Notes under the pieces: model-generated
Told to the model about the DNA's origin: nothing
Database searches by the model: none
What the model saw: the letters and a program-made list of their open reading frames with translations, nothing else
In this document: one piece after another, positions 42,447-50,989 of the stretch
How positions within the stretch are numbered: the first letter of the stretch is position 1
Layout: each line of letters opens with the position of its first letter
Source of the DNA: an uncultured Pseudomonadota bacterium
Lineage (GTDB): Bacteria > Pseudomonadota > Gammaproteobacteria > Methylococcales > Methylomonadaceae
Reading direction: 5' to 3'
DNA length: 64,000 nt
Assembly: GCA_903867225.1 (NCBI GenBank)
Contig: CAIPQN010000040.1
Location: 1 to 64,000, forward strand
Position numbers and translations under genes: made by a program

Positions 42447-43568
42447 TTAAACCGCATCTGGTAAACCAAAGCGAATAATTTTTGCAAAGTCAGCAGCATT
42501 TAAACTTGCACCACCTACTAATGCACCATCAACCCCCGCTAATTGCATTATGGCGGCGATATTGTCTGGTTTCACGTTGCCACCGTATAAAATTCGGACT
42601 CGTGCCGCAATTTGCTCGCCGTATAAATCCATCAATAAATTGCGAATAAAATCGTGAACTTCGGCGATTTGTTCTAATGGCGCGGGTTGTGCGCCTTCGC
42701 CAATCGCCCAAATGGGTTCATAAGCAATAATAACTTCTGACATTGTGTGTCGCGCTACGCCATCTAATCCGATGCGAATTTGTCGTTCCAATAAATTAAA
42801 TGTTTCGTGAGCGCGTCGTGCTTCTTTGTTTTCACCACAACAAAAAATAACTTGCACGCCATTCGCTAACGCAGCTTGCACTTTACGTTGAATGGCATCG
42901 TCACTTTCGCCAGCGCGTTCATTTAATTCGGTTTCCAAAAAGGTTGCTAAACCCGCTAACACATCGCTATTTTGCTCATCTAACAAGTGTTCAATCGCGG
43001 CAAAAACTTGCGGATGGAGTTGTTGTTCACGCGATTTTAATTGTGTGAACGTGTGAGTTAAAAAATTTTTCGACAAACGCCGCGCTACACTCGAACTAAA
43101 ACCAAAGTATTTTCCCAAATTCGCACGGCGATCTGAATGTCCAACAATGACACGATCTACGCCAATCGCTGCCAACATATCGGCTGAAATTTCGCCCGTA
43201 AATGCGCCTTTTGATTCAAAAAAAGTATCTTGTGCCAGCAAAAAAACATTGCGTCCAATTCCGTATTCACGCCGCAAAAAATCAGGTTCAATATAATCGG
43301 CTAATGTTGATAAACCCGTAAATGGCGGGGCAAAGCCCATATCAACGTCTTTAACATCACGGCATAAATCAAAAAGCCGCGCCGCTAATGCCACACCCGC
43401 ACGCGGAATTAAATTCATTTTCCAGTTGCCCGCTAAAAACGGACGAATTGCACTCGGATCGCCACGTTCAGCAGGAATTTTGCGCCACTGATTCGCGGTA
43501 CGTTGGCGGTAATAATTTCGATAAGGTGGTGCGATAATTTTGGACGCGCTCATTTTAGAAACTCCCAC
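42447..43568 (-). CDS. tpiA: Triosephosphate isomerase, atypical (N-terminal extension plus internal insertion)
   Basis: Catalytic motifs AGNWKMN, VIVGHSDRR, AYEPIWAIGEG and YGGNVKPDN all present, but the ORF is 373 aa against about 250 aa typical. Confidence 0.88.
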   Translation of the reverse strand: MGVSKMSASKIIAPPYRNYYRQRTANQWRKIPAERGDPSAIRPFLAGNWKMNLIPRAGVALAARLFDLCRDVKDVDMGFAPPFTGLSTLADYIEPDFLRREYGIGRNVFLLAQDTFFESKGAFTGEISADMLAAIGVDRVIVGHSDRRANLGKYFGFSSSVARRLSKNFLTHTFTQLKSREQQLHPQVFAAIEHLLDEQNSDVLAGLATFLETELNERAGESDDAIQRKVQAALANGVQVIFCCGENKEARRAHETFNLLERQIRIGLDGVARHTMSEVIIAYEPIWAIGEGAQPAPLEQIAEVHDFIRNLLMDLYGEQIAARVRILYGGNVKPDNIAAIMQLAGVDGALVGGASLNAADFAKIIRFGLPDAV

Positions 43569-43581
43569 AATTCAAAGTTGG

Positions 43582-44493
43582 CTATAACTCAATTTCTAGT
43601 CCATCGTAAGCGACTTCAATGCCAGCCGTATCAAGTATTTTTCGTTCAGGTGAATCATTATCTAAAATTGGATTGGTATTATTGATGTGAATCAAAATTT
43701 TTCGGGCTTTGCTTACGTTATTTAAAACTTCAATCATGCCGCCTGCACCTGATTGTGGTAAATGCCCAATTTCACGCGCGTGTTTATGACTAATACCTTG
43801 TGTGACCATTTCATCGTCAGTCCAAAACGTACCATCAACCAACAAACAATCGACACTTTGTAGCGCGTCCATAACGTGCGGTTCGATTTCGCCCAAACCT
43901 GGTGAATAAAATACTTTTTTGCCTGTTGAAATTTGCTCAATAATTACGCCGATATTATCGCCATCGTGTGGGTCGTGACGGTGAGGAGAATAGGGCGGAG
44001 CTTTGCTTTTCAAGGCTTGCGTATAGAAACGTAAATCGGCAATTTGTGGAATTTCAAAACTACTGCCATCAACGGGAATGTCGTGATGATTCACGGTGCA
44101 ATAATCTTTCAACATGGTGAATAATGGAAAACCAGTTGTTAAATCTTGTTTCACCATTTCAGTACAATAAATATCCAGCGGTTTCCCTTCGCGTAACATC
44201 AATAAACCTGTGGTGTGGTCAATTTGGCTATCAATCAACATAATCGCTTTGATGCCTGTATCACGAATGCCATTTTGCGGTTGAATCGCGGGGAAGGCTT
44301 CAAGTTGAGCGCGAATATCAGGCGACGCATTAAACAATAACCAATTTTTATCATCTGTACTGATGGCGATTGATGATTGTGTACGCGCTGTACCATTCAT
44401 TTCGCCGCGTCGAATACGATGGCAATTGTGACAATTACAATTCCATTGTGGAAAACCGCCCCCCGCACCTGAACCTAAAACTCTAATTTTCAT
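43582..44493 (-). CDS. pqqB: Pyrroloquinoline quinone biosynthesis protein PqqB
   Basis: [25 protein letters not shown]-terminus typical of PqqB. Internal ATG start preferred. Confidence 0.97.
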   Translation of the reverse strand: MKIRVLGSGAGGGFPQWNCNCHNCHRIRRGEMNGTARTQSSIAISTDDKNWLLFNASPDIRAQLEAFPAIQPQNGIRDTGIKAIMLIDSQIDHTTGLLMLREGKPLDIYCTEMVKQDLTTGFPLFTMLKDYCTVNHHDIPVDGSSFEIPQIADLRFYTQALKSKAPPYSPHRHDPHDGDNIGVIIEQISTGKKVFYSPGLGEIEPHVMDALQSVDCLLVDGTFWTDDEMVTQGISHKHAREIGHLPQSGAGGMIEVLNNVSKARKILIHINNTNPILDNDSPERKILDTAGIEVAYDGLEIEL

Positions 44494-44520
44494 TGTGTAA
44501 TCTCGTAAAAATAAAACCCG

Positions 44521-44550
44521 AAAAAAAAGGGGCAATCAGCCCCTTTTTTT
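44521..44550 (-). terminator. Hairpin/attenuator between pqqA and pqqB
   Basis: AAAAAAAAGGGGC AATCA GCCCCTTTTTTT; on the minus strand a GC stem followed by a T-run. Confidence 0.75.
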
Positions 44551-44571
44551 CATTCAAAAATCGATAAAAAA

Positions 44572-44646
44572 TTAACGATTGTAAATGTACATTGTAACTT
44601 CAAAACCGAAACGTAAATCGGTATAACGTGGTGTTTCCCATTTCAT
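44572..44646 (-). CDS. pqqA: PQQ precursor peptide PqqA (24 aa)
   Basis: Minus-strand ATG at 44646 to TAA at 44572: MKWETPRYTDLRFGFEVTMYIYNR, with the conserved E-x3-Y (EVTMY). Not in the supplied ORF track. Confidence 0.95.
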   Translation of the reverse strand: MKWETPRYTDLRFGFEVTMYIYNR

Positions 44647-44746
44647 AATCGTGACCCCTGAAAGTTTTTATAATATGTTTCAGCTTGCTAAATCTAAGCT
44701 GCGGCGAAGTATAAAAGGATTCGTTTTTTTACGCAACATTTGCAAA

Positions 44747-47179
44747 TTAGTCATCTTGGCTGTAAGAGCTGTAATGACTAGGATTGGCGCAATTTTGAAA
44801 ACGTGAATATGCACCTTGGAACATTAACCTGACCGTACCAAGTGGACCATTTCTTTGTTTGCCAATAATCAATTCTGCGGTGCCTTTATCGGGACTATTT
44901 TCGTTATAAACTTCGTCGCGGTAAATGAACAAAATCAAATCTGCGTCTTGCTCAATCGCGCCAGAATCACGCAAATCAGACATTACTGGACGTTTGTTTG
45001 GACGTTGTTCTAAATTTCGATTAAGTTGCGATAACGCAATTACGGGTACATTTAATTCTTTTGCCAACGCTTTCAAACCACGCGAAATATCTGAAATTTG
45101 CTGTACTCGACTTTCACCGCTGGTGGGTGAATTCATCAACTGCAAATAATCGACGACAATCAAGCCTAATTGTCCGTGTTCACGCGCTAAACGTCGCGCT
45201 CTTGCCCGAATTTCACTCGGCGTAAGCGCAGCACTATCATCAATGAAAATCTTGGTACTATTTAGCATCGTCAATGCCATCGTTAAACGAGGCCAATCGT
45301 TATCATCCAAATCACCTGAACGTACACGTTGTTGCTCAATGCCGCCAAGCGACGACATCATTCGCATAACAATAGCATCGCCTGGCATTTCCATACTGAA
45401 TACCGCGACGGGTTTTTCATTTTTAATCGCAAAGTTTTCAGCGATATTCATCGCCACTGTCGTGTTATGAACAACCGTCATATCTTCGAGAAGAAATAAT
45501 TTATTGCCGTCAATTTCAAAACCGAAATACTCATCTTCGCAGTCAATCTCAACACTAATACCAGTTTGATTCCATGAGCGATTGCAAGTCCATGGTTTAG
45601 CTTTTTTGCGTTCAATTTTTACTGGAATTTCATCAACATTGCCAAAGAAACGCACGCGATAAACCGTTGTTTCAAAATTGATTTCAGCAATCGTTGCTTG
45701 TTTTTCAATCAACGAGGTGCGATAACCTAAACTGTCGCACAAAAATTTAATTTGTGTCGCCAATGCTAAACTATTTTGCGTAATTTCATACCCGCCACAG
45801 GCTTTATCATAATGCCCGTCGCTATCCATCAGCCCTGCTAATAATTCCAAACGATTGGCGCGTGAATTGATAATAAATGCTTCTGGAATATGCTTGTTGC
45901 CGATTAAATTGAGATCATTTAATACACTGGTCAACGAATACCGTTTTTTGTAATCACCACCTTGAATACCAGAGGTAACACCGTACATTGGGCATTTACC
46001 TTGAGCTATTTGTGAGGTTAATTGCAAACCAAGCTCTTCAGCATATTGTGATAAAAATTGCTCAATTTCTAAATCTTGTGAACTAATGCGAACATCTTGT
46101 GTATTGCCATCGCCCAACCATAAACCCAAAAAATATGGATTTATTGGCAACGCTTGTTCTGCAAAATCGACGGTAACTTTATAGCCTTTGTAATTCGATT
46201 TAAATTTTTCAGAAGCGTTCAAATACTCCAATAAAGGTAAATTTAAAACATCGCCATTTTGATGTTTGCCATCGCTACGACTGCGTTTCAAAGATAAAAT
46301 ATGTGATTCATTGACACGATAATCAATCGCTTTATTTTGGCGAATCCAATACATCGTTTCACGTCCACGCGCCAACGATAAAACATGGCGGGGTGTTGAA
46401 TCGTCGCCCATTAAACAATCACCAACTTCAATATCTTCGACATTTTTAATTTCACCCGAATAGAGCAAAATCTTTGTACCTTTACCAAAGCATTTACCCA
46501 TCGACGGTCTACCTGCAACAATAATCAAATCGGCAGGTTGCAAACCAGAAGTCAGTGTATCTAAATCATCGAAACCCGTTGATGCCCCTGTCATTGAACC
46601 ATCGAGTTCTGCGAGTAATTCAATTTTTTCAATCGTTTTTTTTGCCAATGCCCGAATACCAACAAAACCACCTTCATCAGATTTCTGCGTTTGTTCGGCA
46701 ATTTTAAAAACTAATTTTTCTGCATTTTCGAGTAGCTCTTGTGTCGATTGTCCTTCAGTTTGATAAACCGAATTTGCAATCGTCGTTCCCGCGCTAATCA
46801 ATTGGCGTAACACCGATTTGTCACGCACGATATTAGCGTAAGCAGCAACATTTGTGGCGCACGGCGTATCTTTTGACAACACAATTAAATAAGACAAACC
46901 ACCAACCGCGTCTAAATGTCCTAACGATTTCAATGATTCTGACAGCGTAATAATATCAAACGGAATTTGTTGTTCGGCTAATTGGGCGATGGTACGAAAA
47001 ATAAGTTTGTGCGAACGCAGGTAAAAATCGACTTCCGAAATTTTATCGGCAACTGTATCCCATGCGCCATTTTCAATAATTAACGACCCCAAAACAGACT
47101 GTTCAGCATGTATAGAATTCGGTGGGGATTTTAGAGAATCGAGGGTGTGATCTCGTTCAAGTAAATAGCTTTCTGACAT
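44747..47179 (-). CDS. dnaB: Replicative DNA helicase DnaB, intein-containing precursor
   Basis: DnaB N-domain and RecA-like domain (GRPSMGK / TTVAMNIAENFA, VFSMEMPGDAIVMRMMSSLG, IVVDYLQLM) interrupted after GK by a 343-aa intein. Confidence 0.97.
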   Translation of the reverse strand: MSESYLLERDHTLDSLKSPPNSIHAEQSVLGSLIIENGAWDTVADKISEVDFYLRSHKLIFRTIAQLAEQQIPFDIITLSESLKSLGHLDAVGGLSYLIVLSKDTPCATNVAAYANIVRDKSVLRQLISAGTTIANSVYQTEGQSTQELLENAEKLVFKIAEQTQKSDEGGFVGIRALAKKTIEKIELLAELDGSMTGASTGFDDLDTLTSGLQPADLIIVAGRPSMGKCFGKGTKILLYSGEIKNVEDIEVGDCLMGDDSTPRHVLSLARGRETMYWIRQNKAIDYRVNESHILSLKRSRSDGKHQNGDVLNLPLLEYLNASEKFKSNYKGYKVTVDFAEQALPINPYFLGLWLGDGNTQDVRISSQDLEIEQFLSQYAEELGLQLTSQIAQGKCPMYGVTSGIQGGDYKKRYSLTSVLNDLNLIGNKHIPEAFIINSRANRLELLAGLMDSDGHYDKACGGYEITQNSLALATQIKFLCDSLGYRTSLIEKQATIAEINFETTVYRVRFFGNVDEIPVKIERKKAKPWTCNRSWNQTGISVEIDCEDEYFGFEIDGNKLFLLEDMTVVHNTTVAMNIAENFAIKNEKPVAVFSMEMPGDAIVMRMMSSLGGIEQQRVRSGDLDDNDWPRLTMALTMLNSTKIFIDDSAALTPSEIRARARRLAREHGQLGLIVVDYLQLMNSPTSGESRVQQISDISRGLKALAKELNVPVIALSQLNRNLEQRPNKRPVMSDLRDSGAIEQDADLILFIYRDEVYNENSPDKGTAELIIGKQRNGPLGTVRLMFQGAYSRFQNCANPSHYSSYSQDD
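45464..46492 (-). mobile_element. DnaB intein (343 aa) with LAGLIDADG-type homing endonuclease domain
   Basis: Starts CFGKGTKILLYSGEIKNVEDIEVGDCLMG, ends EDMTVVHN, then T(+1). Dodecapeptide-like FLGLWLGDG and LLAGLMDSDG. Boundaries checked against the nucleotides. Confidence 0.95.
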
Positions 47180-47450
47180 GGTTGCTCTGGATAATGAATC
47201 AAATCAATACGGCGAAAAAAAGCGCGGTTTCTTCGTTAAACCACGCTTTGTTAATCTTTCAATTTTTTTATTTCTCTGTGAATTCGAGCAGAAGTTTAGC
47301 AGAAAAGTCATTGCTAAACTACGTTGACAGATGGCAAAAAATCGTCATTACACAGTAAAAAATGCACCTTGTTTTTAAACTTATTACCCACATAATAAGG
47401 ACGACGCAACTGCGTTTTCTTTTATAAACAACAATCTCGGAGAATACAAA

Positions 47451-48026
47451 ATGGCAGTTTCATTAAGCAAAGGCGGCAACGTTAATTTAAGTAAAGAAGC
47501 CCCAAATTTGAACAAAATCGTGGTGGGTTTAGGTTGGGCAGAGCGTTCAACAGACGGCGCGGCATTCGATTTAGACGCAAACGCTTTTTTATTAAAAGCA
47601 GACGGTAAAGTGCGTAACGATGGCGATTTTTGTTTTTATAACAATAAAATTGTCGCTGACGGTGCGGTTCAACACGCTGGTGATAATAAAACTGGAGCGG
47701 GTGAGGGCGATGACGAAACAGTTAAAGTTGAATTATCAAAAGTGCCAGCGGATGTAGACAGAATCACGTTTTGCGTCACGATTCACGAAGGCGAAACGCG
47801 TCACCAAAATTTTGGACAAGTTAGAAACGCTTACATTCGCGTGATTAACGAAGACGGCGGCGTGGAATTAGCACGTTATGACTTGAGCGAAGATGCGTCA
47901 GTTGAAACGGCAATGATTTTCGGTGAATTGTATCGCAACGCAGGCGATTGGAAATTTCGTGCGGTAGGACAAGGTTTTGCAGGCGGATTAGCTCCTTTAG
48001 CAACTTCATTTGGTGTAAGTGTTTAG
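47451..48026 (+). CDS. TerD family protein, copy 1
   Basis: [76 protein letters not shown]. Confidence 0.93.
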   Translation: MAVSLSKGGNVNLSKEAPNLNKIVVGLGWAERSTDGAAFDLDANAFLLKADGKVRNDGDFCFYNNKIVADGAVQHAGDNKTGAGEGDDETVKVELSKVPADVDRITFCVTIHEGETRHQNFGQVRNAYIRVINEDGGVELARYDLSEDASVETAMIFGELYRNAGDWKFRAVGQGFAGGLAPLATSFGVSV

Positions 48027-48034
48027 GATTAAAA

Positions 48035-48634
48035 ATGGCAATTAATTTAGAAAAAGGGCAGAAAATTTCGCTCGAAAAAGAATCTGGTAAAACGCTCACG
48101 AAAGTTGTGATGGGTTTAGGCTGGGACGCAAAATCGTCGGGCGAGAAAAAAAGTTTATTGGGCGGCTTATTTGGTGGCGGTGCAAACGAAAGTGCTATTG
48201 ATTTAGATGCGTCTTGCATTATGTTTGCAGGCAATAAACCAGTTGATGCGGTTTTTTTCGGACAACTAAAGAGCAAAGACGGAAGCGTTTCTCACAGTGG
48301 TGATAATCGTACAGGCAAAGGCGATGGCGACGACGAGCAAATTGTCGTGGATTTAAGTCGCGTACCTGAATCTGTGACGGCATTAGTGTTCACAGTAAAT
48401 TCATTTACTGGGCAAACATTTGACTTGGTTGAAAATGCGTATTGTCGTTTGCTCGATGGTGGCAATCAGAATGAAGTTGCACGTTACACATTAACTTCAC
48501 AAGGCGCACATACCGCGCAAATTATGGCGAAACTGTATCGACATAATGGTGAATGGAAAATGCACGCGATTGGTGAAAATGCGACAGGTCGCACGATTAA
48601 CGATTTGTTCCAACCGATTAGTTTGTTGTTATGA
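48035..48634 (+). CDS. TerD family protein, copy 2
   Basis: [81 protein letters not shown]. Confidence 0.93.
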   Translation: MAINLEKGQKISLEKESGKTLTKVVMGLGWDAKSSGEKKSLLGGLFGGGANESAIDLDASCIMFAGNKPVDAVFFGQLKSKDGSVSHSGDNRTGKGDGDDEQIVVDLSRVPESVTALVFTVNSFTGQTFDLVENAYCRLLDGGNQNEVARYTLTSQGAHTAQIMAKLYRHNGEWKMHAIGENATGRTINDLFQPISLLL

Positions 48635-49098
48635 AACGTTCAATGAAAATTTTAGCGGCTGGTTTGTTGGCGACATTTGCATTTTCCGCCGTCGCTGATG
48701 AAATTGGCGAAGTTTCGACGACGTTTAATCTCCTTAGTCCAAACAGTAAAATTGTGATTGAAGCCTTCGACGATCCCGAAGTGGCTGGTGTAACGTGTCA
48801 TGTTTCAAAAGCAAAAACAGGTGGTGTCAAAGGTGCTGTTGGTTTGGCGGAAGACCCGTCAGAAGCTTCGATTGCCTGTCGGCAAATCGGTGCGATTGAT
48901 GTTAGTAAACTAGGAAATTTGAAAAATGGCGATGTCGTTTTTAAAGAAAATCGCTCGTTGATTTTCAAAACCTTGCAAGTAGTGCGTTTCTTAGATAAAA
49001 AACGAAATGTGCTGATTTACTTGGTTTACAGCGATAAATTGATTGACGGTTCACCGAAAAATTCGATTTCTTCGGTACCGATTATGAAGTGGAATTAA
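48631..49098 (+). CDS. CreA family protein, secreted
   Basis: Signal peptide then [64 protein letters not shown]. Overlaps terD2 by ATGA. Confidence 0.9.
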   Translation: MKRSMKILAAGLLATFAFSAVADEIGEVSTTFNLLSPNSKIVIEAFDDPEVAGVTCHVSKAKTGGVKGAVGLAEDPSEASIACRQIGAIDVSKLGNLKNGDVVFKENRSLIFKTLQVVRFLDKKRNVLIYLVYSDKLIDGSPKNSISSVPIMKWN

Positions 49099-49111
49099 AC
49101 CGCTTTAAAAC

Positions 49112-49146
49112 AAAAAGGCTCAAAGCATTACGCTTTGAGCCTTTTT
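49112..49146. terminator. Bidirectional terminator between creA-like gene and aminotransferase
   Basis: AAAAAGGCTCAAAGC ATTAC GCTTTGAGCCTTTTT. Confidence 0.85.
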
Positions 49147-49168
49147 CATTTAGCGATTTTAAAAAAAC

Positions 49169-50338
49169 TTACTTCGCTGCTGTCGAACGATAATACTCAA
49201 TCGCCGCACCAACACCGCTACCTGCTCTGATGTTAAATCCACAATCTAACATTGCCATTTCAGCCCCAGCAATTGCGCCCAACATCGAAACGTCATTCAT
49301 GTCGCCCATGTGACCGATACGGAACACTTTGCCCATCACTTCTGATAAGCCGCCGCCGAGTGAAATGTTGTAACGATTAAACGCGGTGCCAATCACTTCA
49401 CGCGCATCTTTATCCGCAGGCACAACCACAGCTGTGACAGTATTTGAATGGAAACCGTCTTGAGCGCAAGTTGTTAACCCCCACGCTGCAACAGCGCGAC
49501 GCACACCTTCGCCTAAACGGAAATGACGTGCATAAACATTGTCCAAACCTTCGGCAAATAATAAATCTAATGATTTACGCAAGCCGTACAAAATCGGTAA
49601 ATTTGGTGTGTAAGGCGTGTAACCTGTGGCGTTGTTGGTAATTTGATCTTTCAAATCTAAGAAACAACGTGGGAAAGTGGATGTTTCTGCGGCTTTCAAG
49701 GCTTTCGCGCTGAATCCTAAAAATGCACCGCCAGCTGGCAACATGAAACCTTTTTGTGAGCCGCTGATAATCGCGTCAACGCCCCATTCGTCCATTTTGA
49801 ACTCAATGCTGGCAACCGAACTCACGCCGTCAACAAACATGAAAGCTGGATGATTTGCTGCGTCCATTGCTTTACGAACGCCAGCAATATCAGACGTAAC
49901 ACCTGTTGAAGTTTCGTTATGCGTAATTAAAACAGCTTTGATTTCGTGCGCCGTATCTTCTTTTAAACGCGCTTCTAATTTGTCGAGTGGAACGCCTGTT
50001 CCCCAAGGTTCTTCGTGCAATTCCACTTGAAAACCTAAACGAGTTGCCATATTCGCCCACAAATGCGCGAATTGTCCAAAACGGTAAATTAAAACTTTAT
50101 CGCCTTGATTTAAAACGTTAGTGAAGGCAACTTCCCAACCCGCTGTCCCTGTTGCAGGAAAAATGAATGCTTGTCCTGTGGTTGTACCGAAAACTTTTTT
50201 CAAATCTTCTAACAATGGCGCAAACAATTTTGGAAACACAGGTGAACGGTGATCTTCCATTGGAACGTGCATTGCGTTTAAAACTTCGTTCGGCACATTG
50301 GTTGGACCTGGGATATAGAGGTGGTTACGACCAGCCAT
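49169..50338 (-). CDS. Alanine/serine--glyoxylate aminotransferase family protein
   Basis: LYIPGPTNVPNEVLNAMHVPMEDHRSPVFPKLF, VDGVSSVASIEFKMDEWGVDAIISGSQKGFMLPAG. Confidence 0.9.
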   Translation of the reverse strand: MAGRNHLYIPGPTNVPNEVLNAMHVPMEDHRSPVFPKLFAPLLEDLKKVFGTTTGQAFIFPATGTAGWEVAFTNVLNQGDKVLIYRFGQFAHLWANMATRLGFQVELHEEPWGTGVPLDKLEARLKEDTAHEIKAVLITHNETSTGVTSDIAGVRKAMDAANHPAFMFVDGVSSVASIEFKMDEWGVDAIISGSQKGFMLPAGGAFLGFSAKALKAAETSTFPRCFLDLKDQITNNATGYTPYTPNLPILYGLRKSLDLLFAEGLDNVYARHFRLGEGVRRAVAAWGLTTCAQDGFHSNTVTAVVVPADKDAREVIGTAFNRYNISLGGGLSEVMGKVFRIGHMGDMNDVSMLGAIAGAEMAMLDCGFNIRAGSGVGAAIEYYRSTAAK

Positions 50339-50463
50339 GATTTTCTCTCTTATAGTTTGATGGTTGAAAAACGCGCAATCATGACATAGCGACCTTTAAT
50401 CAGCAAGATTAGCGACATATTGATTTTTCTATCAGCTTTCGTGTGGTTGGTGACTTATTTGCG

Positions 50464-50979
50464 TTACGCTGATTCGCTCAACAACGATTTAGCGTAAATG
50501 ATAGATAATAATTGAGCGCAATCTTCATGTAAATCTGCCCATGCTGTATTTAGAGTTAAACGCACCAATGCCGCAGTTGGCAAAAGTTTTTTTGTATCGG
50601 GTAATGCAGAAATCCCGACCAAATGAATCAATAAATTTTCCAATTCTGGATTATGCCCTACCAATAAAACACGTTGCGTTGTTTCGGGGCAGCTCGCTAA
50701 AACCATTTTTAATTGTTCAATGCCTGTTGCGTATAAGCGCGAATCTTCTTGAATCACCAAGCCCGCAACATTTAATTCTTGATAAATAATTCGTACTGTT
50801 TCAATCGCCCGTTTTGCGGGGGAACTAAGTAATGCGTCTGGAATTAAATGTTGTGTTTTTAGCCACGCGCCCATATTTTTTGCATCACGTTTGCCACGTT
50901 TTTTAAGCGGGCGATCAATATCGCTAACATCAATTTTTCGGTTTGATTTTGCGTGTCGAAGTAACCATAACTCTTTCAT
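50464..50979 (-). CDS. SixA-like histidine phosphatase
   Basis: LWLLRHAKSNRKIDVSDIDRPLKKRGKRDAKNMGAWL, LLVGHNPELENLLIHL. Confidence 0.85.
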   Translation of the reverse strand: MKELWLLRHAKSNRKIDVSDIDRPLKKRGKRDAKNMGAWLKTQHLIPDALLSSPAKRAIETVRIIYQELNVAGLVIQEDSRLYATGIEQLKMVLASCPETTQRVLLVGHNPELENLLIHLVGISALPDTKKLLPTAALVRLTLNTAWADLHEDCAQLLSIIYAKSLLSESA

Positions 50980-50989
50980 AAACTTTTCC

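Noticed and set aside
42529-42711. Minus-strand 60-aa ORF within the TIM gene
   Set aside because: Out-of-frame reading of a well-supported CDS.
44747-47179. Two DnaB genes or a frameshifted DnaB
   Set aside because: The frame is continuous, and the interrupting segment has canonical intein ends and a Walker A junction.
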